A stretch of 10,337 nt of DNA, from contig JASBVX010000031.1 of assembly GCA_029960865.1 (NCBI GenBank), positions 1 through 10,337 of the forward strand, given 5' to 3'. Below are positions 6,362 through 10,337 of this stretch, piece after piece. The stretch is from Bacillota bacterium (lineage in GTDB: Bacteria > Bacillota > Sulfobacillia > RBS10-35). The position numbers and the translations under genes were made by a program. The number at the start of each line of letters is the position of its first letter. Positions within the stretch are counted from its first letter, which is position 1. Below the pieces are notes generated by a model that saw nothing but the letters and a program-made list of their open reading frames with translations, had not been told where the DNA came from and did not search any database.

Positions 6362-7470
6362 AGCATCCCCGCCTTCTCCTCCATGGGTACTACGGGTTTG
6401 GGAATGCGGGCGATGAAGCCCTTTTGTTCTCCCTCCTGCAGGAATTCCGTGAAAGGGCACCCCAGGCGGAACTGAAAGTTCTTTCGGGGAATCCCCAGCA
6501 TACCCGCAGCAGTTTTGGCGTGCCTGCCGTGAACCGCTTCCACCCCGGGGAAGTGGTGAAGGCCCTTCGCTGGGCCGACCTCTACATTTTGGGAGGCGGG
6601 ACCCTCTTGCAGGATGTCACCAGCCTGCGCTCCCTCCACTACTATGCGGCCGTCCTCCTGCTGGCCCGGCTCCTGGGTACCCCCAGCATCCTCTACGCCA
6701 ACGGCCTGGGCCCTATCGACACGGCCTGGGGCCGTTTCCTCACCCGCCATATCCTGAAGCTTCCCCGCCTCATCACCCTGAGGGATGAGCAGTCCCTGCG
6801 CTTCATGGAGGAGCTGGGTGTCCGCCGGCCGGCGGAAGTTACCGCCGATGCGGCCCTGAGCCTCACCCTCTCCCTCCCCCGGGAGGAAGAAGTCCGCCGC
6901 CTGGCCTCCTTTGGCCTGGAGCCCAAAGGCTACGCCCTTTTTGCCCTGCGCCCCCCCGCCCGGGGAAAGGGCCTTCCTCCCGTCCTCACGGAGCTGGTCC
7001 TCAAGATCGCCCGGGAAGGCGAGCTGGTCCCCGTCTTTTTGCCCTTCCACCGCCGGCTGGACGAACCTCTGGCCCTGGAGCTCCTCGAAAAGGTAGGGTC
7101 CCGGGGAAAGATCCTCCACGTGGATCCCACCGACACCCCTTCCTTCCTCCTTCTTCTCAAGGAAGCCGGTATCGTCCTCACCATGCGCCTCCACGCCCTC
7201 ATCATGGCCGCTGCCATGGGAAAGGGGGCTCTTTCCATCGTCTACGACCCGAAGGTGGAAGGGGTCGCCCGAGACCTGGGCCTATCGACCCTGGGAAAGC
7301 TGGAGGAGCTCCCGGCCACAGCCCAGCTATGGGAGCGCTACCAAACCTGGCAAAGGGAACGCCCTGCCGAGGAACGAAGGCTGCAGGAAAAGCTCCCCCT
7401 CTTGAGGGCAAAAGCCAGAAGCAATGCTCAGCGGGTTCTGGAACTCTGGGATACCCTCCGCACGAACTGA
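6358..7470 (+). CDS. csaB: Polysaccharide pyruvyltransferase CsaB
   Basis: CsaB transfers pyruvate from phosphoenolpyruvate to a sugar (in Bacillus, a ManNAc-containing unit) of a secondary cell-wall polysaccharide; the ketal is the ligand for SLH domains of S-layer and other surface proteins. The 370-residue protein begins with the family motif HGYYGFGNAGDEALL (9-23), then has ILGGGTLLQD (LGGGT at 78-82), SLHYYAAVLLLARLLGTP and the C-terminal TMRLHALIMAAAMGKGALSIVYD (H279), all characteristic of the pyruvyltransferase family. The ATG overlaps the previous stop as ATGA, and AGGAG (6346-6350) lies 7 bases upstream. It ends the plus-strand cluster, and its last 43 bases are also the last 43 bases of the oppositely oriented tagA-like gene. 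A role in SLH anchoring is an inference: no SLH-domain gene is in the window. Confidence 0.92.
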   Translation: MKHPRLLLHGYYGFGNAGDEALLFSLLQEFRERAPQAELKVLSGNPQHTRSSFGVPAVNRFHPGEVVKALRWADLYILGGGTLLQDVTSLRSLHYYAAVLLLARLLGTPSILYANGLGPIDTAWGRFLTRHILKLPRLITLRDEQSLRFMEELGVRRPAEVTADAALSLTLSLPREEEVRRLASFGLEPKGYALFALRPPARGKGLPPVLTELVLKIAREGELVPVFLPFHRRLDEPLALELLEKVGSRGKILHVDPTDTPSFLLLLKEAGIVLTMRLHALIMAAAMGKGALSIVYDPKVEGVARDLGLSTLGKLEELPATAQLWERYQTWQRERPAEERRLQEKLPLLRAKARSNAQRVLELWDTLRTN

Positions 7471-8156
7471 AAGAGGGCCCTCTGGCGACCCAGGCGAGAG
7501 GGGTGGCGCAAAAGCCGGTAGAGCCACTCCAGCCCCAAGCGCTGCCAAAAACGGGGGGCCCGGGAAAGGCGCCCCGACCACACATCCAGCGCTCCTCCCA
7601 GACCCATGATGACGAGAGAAGCCAGACCTTCCTTCACCTGGAGGTAGAACTCCTGTTCCTTGGGGGTCCCCATCCCCAGGATGAGAAGCCGGGCGCCTGA
7701 CGCCTCGATCCTTGCCGCCAAGGCCGGCCCATGCTCCAAGGGAAAGTAGCCGTGGTGGACCCCCGCCACAGAGAGGTCAGGGAACTTTTTCTGCAAGGCC
7801 GCTGCCGCTTCCGCCGCCACCCCGGGCTTTCCTCCCAGAAGGAAGACCGGCAGGGAAGCATCCAGCCGAGCCAGGAGCGCTTCCCCCAGATCGATCCCCG
7901 CCACCCTTTGGAGAGGAGGAAGGCCCAGACGCCTCCCCGCCCACACGATCCCTACCCCGTCGGGGACGCACAGGAGGCTTTCCCGGATGACCCGGGCCAC
8001 CCCTTCGTGGCGGAGGGCCGCCATGGCCATCTCGGGATTGAGGGTGGCCACGTAGCCGCCTTCCCCCGCCTGCAGCTTTTCCAGGAGGAAAGCCGCCGCC
8101 TCCTCCAAAGAATAGCCATCCACGGGAAGATCCAGGAGGGTGAACCGTTCAGCCAT
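7428..8156 (-). CDS. WecG/TagA/CpsF family glycosyltransferase (probable lipid-linked ManNAc transferase)
   Basis: A 242-residue GT26-family enzyme. Characterised members add ManNAc (TagA) or ManNAcA (WecG) to undecaprenyl-diphospho-GlcNAc, the second step of wall teichoic acid or related glycan assembly, at the inner face of the membrane. Recognisable motifs are TLNPEMAMAA, the VPDGVGIVWAGRRLG block with the conserved Asp, VAGIDL, FLLGGKPGVAAEAA, GVHHGYFP, LGMGTPKEQEFY and GLGGALDVWSGRLSRAPRF, then a C-terminal basic, amphipathic tail (LGLEWLYRLLRHPSRLGRQRAL) that in TagA mediates membrane attachment. The ATG at 8156 is preferred; a TTG at 8165 also exists, and neither has a ribosome binding site. 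The start overlaps the prfB stop by 8 bases, so translation probably depends on re-initiation after prfB. With csaB it fits a pyruvylated ManNAc-containing wall polymer. The exact sugar is inferred from family. Confidence 0.9.
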   Translation of the reverse strand: MAERFTLLDLPVDGYSLEEAAAFLLEKLQAGEGGYVATLNPEMAMAALRHEGVARVIRESLLCVPDGVGIVWAGRRLGLPPLQRVAGIDLGEALLARLDASLPVFLLGGKPGVAAEAAAALQKKFPDLSVAGVHHGYFPLEHGPALAARIEASGARLLILGMGTPKEQEFYLQVKEGLASLVIMGLGGALDVWSGRLSRAPRFWQRLGLEWLYRLLRHPSRLGRQRALFQFVRRVSQSSRTR

Positions 8157-9259
8157 GGGAGACAAGGCTGTGCCGCAGGTAACTCATGATGAAAATATCG
8201 ATGTCGCCGTCCATGACGGCCCGGATGTTGCCGACGCTCACCCCGGTGCGGTGATCCTTCACGAGGGTGTACGGCTCGAACACGTAAGAGCGAATCTGGT
8301 TGCCCCAGGCGATTTCCCCCACCTGGCCCCTTTCCGCCTGGAGCTCCTTTTCCCGTTCCTCGATGCGCTTTTGGGCCACCCTGGACCGCAAAAGGGTCAG
8401 GGCATGCTCCCGATTGGCATGCTGCGAACGTTCCGACTGGCAGCTGACGGTGATCCCCGTGGGCTTGTGGGTGATCCGCACCGCCGATTCCGTCTTGTTG
8501 ACGTGCTGACCTCCGGGACCGCTGGAGCGGAAGAACTGGATCTCCAGATCCTCGGGATCGAGCTCTTCATCGGCCGGATCCAGGACGGGCAGGACGTCCA
8601 CCGCGGCAAAGGAGGTGTGGCGGCGGCCTGAGGCATCGAAGGGGGAGTGGCGCACCAGCCGGTGGACCCCCCTTTCGCCCCGGAGATAACCGTAGGCGTA
8701 GGGGCCTTTGATGGCCAGGGTGGCCGATTTGATGCCCGCTTCTTCCCCCTCTTGGTAATCCATGACTTCCACCTGGAAGCCTTTTTCTTCGGCCCAGCGG
8801 GTGTACAGGCGCAGCAGCATCTCTCCCCAATCCTGGGCCTCCGTGCCTCCTGCCCCGGGGTGAATCGAGAGAAGGGCATCCCGCTCATCGTAGGGGCCCT
8901 GGAGCAACAGCTCCGTTTCAAAAGCATCCAGCTGCTTTTGTAGGCGAGGAAGGGATGACTCCAGCTCCGCCTGGAGGTCCCCATCGTCGGGGGCTTCCTC
9001 CAAGAGTTCCAGGAGAGCCCCGATCTCTTCCTTCTGGGCCAGGAGGCTCTGCAGGGTTTCGTAGCGACTTCTGGCCATCTTCAGCTGCCGGAGAGTTCTT
9101 TGGGCTTCCTCCCCCCGGGACCAGAAGTCGGGGCTGGCCATGGCCTTTTCATGGGCCTGGATCTCTTCTTCCAAGGAAGCCGGGTCAAAGAGACCTCCTT
9201 AATGATTCCAGGCGGGCCATCATTTCTTTCCAGTCTTCTCGAAAGGTTTCCTGCAGCAT
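8149..9259 (-). CDS. prfB: Peptide chain release factor 2, with programmed +1 frameshift
   Basis: RF2 recognises UGA and UAA stop codons in the ribosome and triggers peptide release. The full product is 369 residues: 24 codons from the ATG at 9259 (MLQETFREDWKEMM and on to RRSL), an in-frame TGA (9185-9187), then 345 residues in the +1 frame starting DPASLEEEIQAHEKA. Both diagnostic motifs are present: the anticodon-like SPF (205-207, in RHSPFDASGRRHTSF) and GGQ (249-251, in SSGPGGQHVNKTESAV). The ATG has GAGG 5 bases upstream; an in-frame GTG at 9265 is an alternative. The gene follows secA after 9 bases, the standard secA-prfB order of many bacteria, and its own stop (TGA) overlaps the tagA-like start. 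A simple open-reading-frame caller would miss the first 24 codons and start inside the gene at about 9174. Confidence 0.96.
9184..9199 (-). promoter_or_regulatory. prfB: RF2 autoregulatory +1 programmed frameshift site
   Basis: Reading the minus strand, AGGAGG (9194-9199) is followed by the three-base spacer TCT, then CTT TGA C (9184-9190). This is the same layout as the Escherichia coli site (AGGGGG, 3 bases, CTT TGA C). When RF2 is scarce the ribosome pauses at UGA; the internal Shine-Dalgarno pairing helps the CTT tRNA slip +1 and GAC (Asp) is read next, giving full-length RF2. When RF2 is abundant, the product ends after 24 residues. The layout is seen directly; the regulation is known from the family. 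Confidence 0.97.
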
Positions 9260-9268
9260 CCTCACCTC

Positions 9269-10337
9269 TCACCTTCCATGGCAGTGCTTGTATTTCTTGC
9301 CGCTCCCGCAGGGACAGGGATCGTTGCGCCCCACCTTTTGCACCCGCACCGGTTCTTGCTTGGGCGGCGAGCTGGGCTCGCCGGCAGGGGCCAGGGCCAC
9401 GGGCGCCTGCCCTTCGGCTCCCGCCGCCAGGTTCCCCAGGCTCTGGTGGCGAGCCTGCAGCCCCCTGACAACGCTCCGCCGCTCCACCTGCTGCACCACT
9501 TGCAGGCGGTAGACCAACTTGACGATATCCTCCTGGATGTTCTGGCGCAGCTCTTCAAACATGTCGAAGGCTTCCATCTTGTACTCGATGAGGGGATCCA
9601 GCTGGCCGTAGGCCCTGAGGCCGATCCCCTCCCGGAGCCCATCCATGGCTTCCAGATGGTCCATCCACTTGGTATCGATGGTCCTAAGGGCGATCACCCG
9701 GGCCAGCTCCCGGAGATTGTCGCTCTCCAGTTCCCCTTCTCGTTCTTCCCAGCGCTGCTCCGCCTGCGACCGGAGGCGCTCCTGGATCTCCTCCGGCTCC
9801 AGGTCCTGCAGCTCGGCGACGCTGAGGCGCCCGGGCACCAGGAAGAACTGGGAGGCTGTCTCCAAAAGGCCTTCCAGGTCCCAGGTATCCGGGTGGCTGC
9901 GGGGCGGGCAGCTTTCGGCCACCCACCGCTCCAGCAGGGCGTCCACCATCCCCAGGATGACGTCCTTCATTTCGGGATCCTCCAGGAGCTGGCGCCGCTG
10001 ACCGTAGATCACTTCCCTCTGCTGGTTCATGACGTCGTCGTATTCCAAAAGGTGCTTGCGGATATCGAAGTTGCGGGCCTCTACCCGCCTCTGGGCCGAC
10101 TCGATGGCCCGGGTCACCAGGGAATGCTCGATCGGTTCATCTTCCTCCACGCCCAGCCGGTCCATCATTCCCTGGAGGTTTTCCGACCCGAAGAGGCGCA
10201 TGAGGTCATCTTCCAAGGAGATGTAGAAGCGGCTGGAACCGGGGTCTCCCTGGCGGCCCGCCCGGCCCCGCAGCTGGTTGTCGATGCGGCGGGCCTCGTG
10301 GCGCTCGCTGCCGATGACGTGGAGGCCTCCCAGACCC
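9269..10337 (-). CDS. secA: Protein translocase subunit SecA (C-terminal 355 residues)
   Basis: SecA is the ATPase motor that drives preproteins through SecYEG. The window holds about the last 40 percent; the frame is open to the right edge, with the first full codon at 10336. Visible parts are the end of the second nucleotide-binding domain with helicase motif VI (QLRGRAGRQGDPGSSRFY), the helical scaffold and wing regions (LLEYDDVMNQQREVIYGQRR, DTKWMDHLEAMDGLREGIGLRAYGQ, DPLIEYKMEAFDMF), an Ala/Pro/Gly-rich linker, and the C-terminal zinc-binding tail DPCPCGSGKKYKHCHG with Cys341, Cys343, Cys352 and His353 (window numbering), which in other bacteria contributes to SecB or ribosome contact. 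The sequence is intact and ends with TGA 9 bases before prfB. An internal methionine-type start at 10216 is not the true start. Confidence 0.97.
   Translation of the reverse strand, partial: GLGGLHVIGSERHEARRIDNQLRGRAGRQGDPGSSRFYISLEDDLMRLFGSENLQGMMDRLGVEEDEPIEHSLVTRAIESAQRRVEARNFDIRKHLLEYDDVMNQQREVIYGQRRQLLEDPEMKDVILGMVDALLERWVAESCPPRSHPDTWDLEGLLETASQFFLVPGRLSVAELQDLEPEEIQERLRSQAEQRWEEREGELESDNLRELARVIALRTIDTKWMDHLEAMDGLREGIGLRAYGQLDPLIEYKMEAFDMFEELRQNIQEDIVKLVYRLQVVQQVERRSVVRGLQARHQSLGNLAAGAEGQAPVALAPAGEPSSPPKQEPVRVQKVGRNDPCPCGSGKKYKHCHGR

Noticed and set aside
7472..7483. Perfect 12-bp palindrome AGAGGGCCCTCT just after the csaB stop, considered as a terminator
   Set aside because: With a 4-base loop the stem is only 4 pairs, no T-run follows, and it lies inside tagA-like coding sequence, so a terminator call is not supported.
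9175..9259. The in-frame TGA in prfB as a disabling mutation or sequencing error
   Set aside because: The site matches the conserved RF2 frameshift signal, including the internal Shine-Dalgarno sequence and its spacing.

Overview
The window looks like chromosomal DNA from a GC-rich, probably thermophilic member of the Firmicutes (Clostridia or a related lineage). This is inferred from strong AGGAGG-type ribosome binding sites, frequent TTG starts, a DUF4330 protein, CsaB and TagA/WecG wall-polymer enzymes, and an FtsE-FtsX-EnvC-like gene order. The species cannot be fixed from sequence reading alone. Coding density is very high: ten protein genes (two cut by the window edges) fill almost everything, with only one real intergenic gap (2051-2187). 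No RNA gene, insertion sequence, CRISPR array or phage gene was seen.

Left block (1-2050, minus strand): ftsE, ftsX and the N-terminal part of a secreted coiled-coil protein of the EnvC/M23 kind form one operon. FtsEX is an ABC-type complex that switches on peptidoglycan hydrolysis through an extracytoplasmic coiled-coil partner, so the three genes form one functional unit.

Middle block (2188-7470, plus strand): five genes abut or overlap: a GT4 glycosyltransferase, a DUF4330 membrane-anchored protein, an O-antigen-ligase/polymerase-like membrane protein, a second GT4 glycosyltransferase and the polysaccharide pyruvyltransferase csaB. This reads as a cluster for a pyruvylated cell-wall or surface polysaccharide, of the kind that anchors SLH-domain proteins in other Firmicutes. 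Two junctions are 4-base stop/start overlaps (GTGA, ATGA), which suggests translational coupling.

Right block (7428-10337, minus strand): the 3' third of secA, then prfB (RF2) with a textbook programmed +1 frameshift, then a tagA/wecG-family glycosyltransferase whose start overlaps the prfB stop. tagA converges on csaB and their coding ends overlap by 43 bp. TagA-type enzymes add the second sugar of a lipid-linked wall polymer, so this gene probably serves the same pathway as the middle block although it sits in the opposite operon.

Overall the window holds well-known families in an informative arrangement rather than an evidently new system. The least explained parts are the DUF4330/ligase pair, the AT-rich dyad in the divergent intergenic region, and the overlapping convergent csaB/tagA ends.
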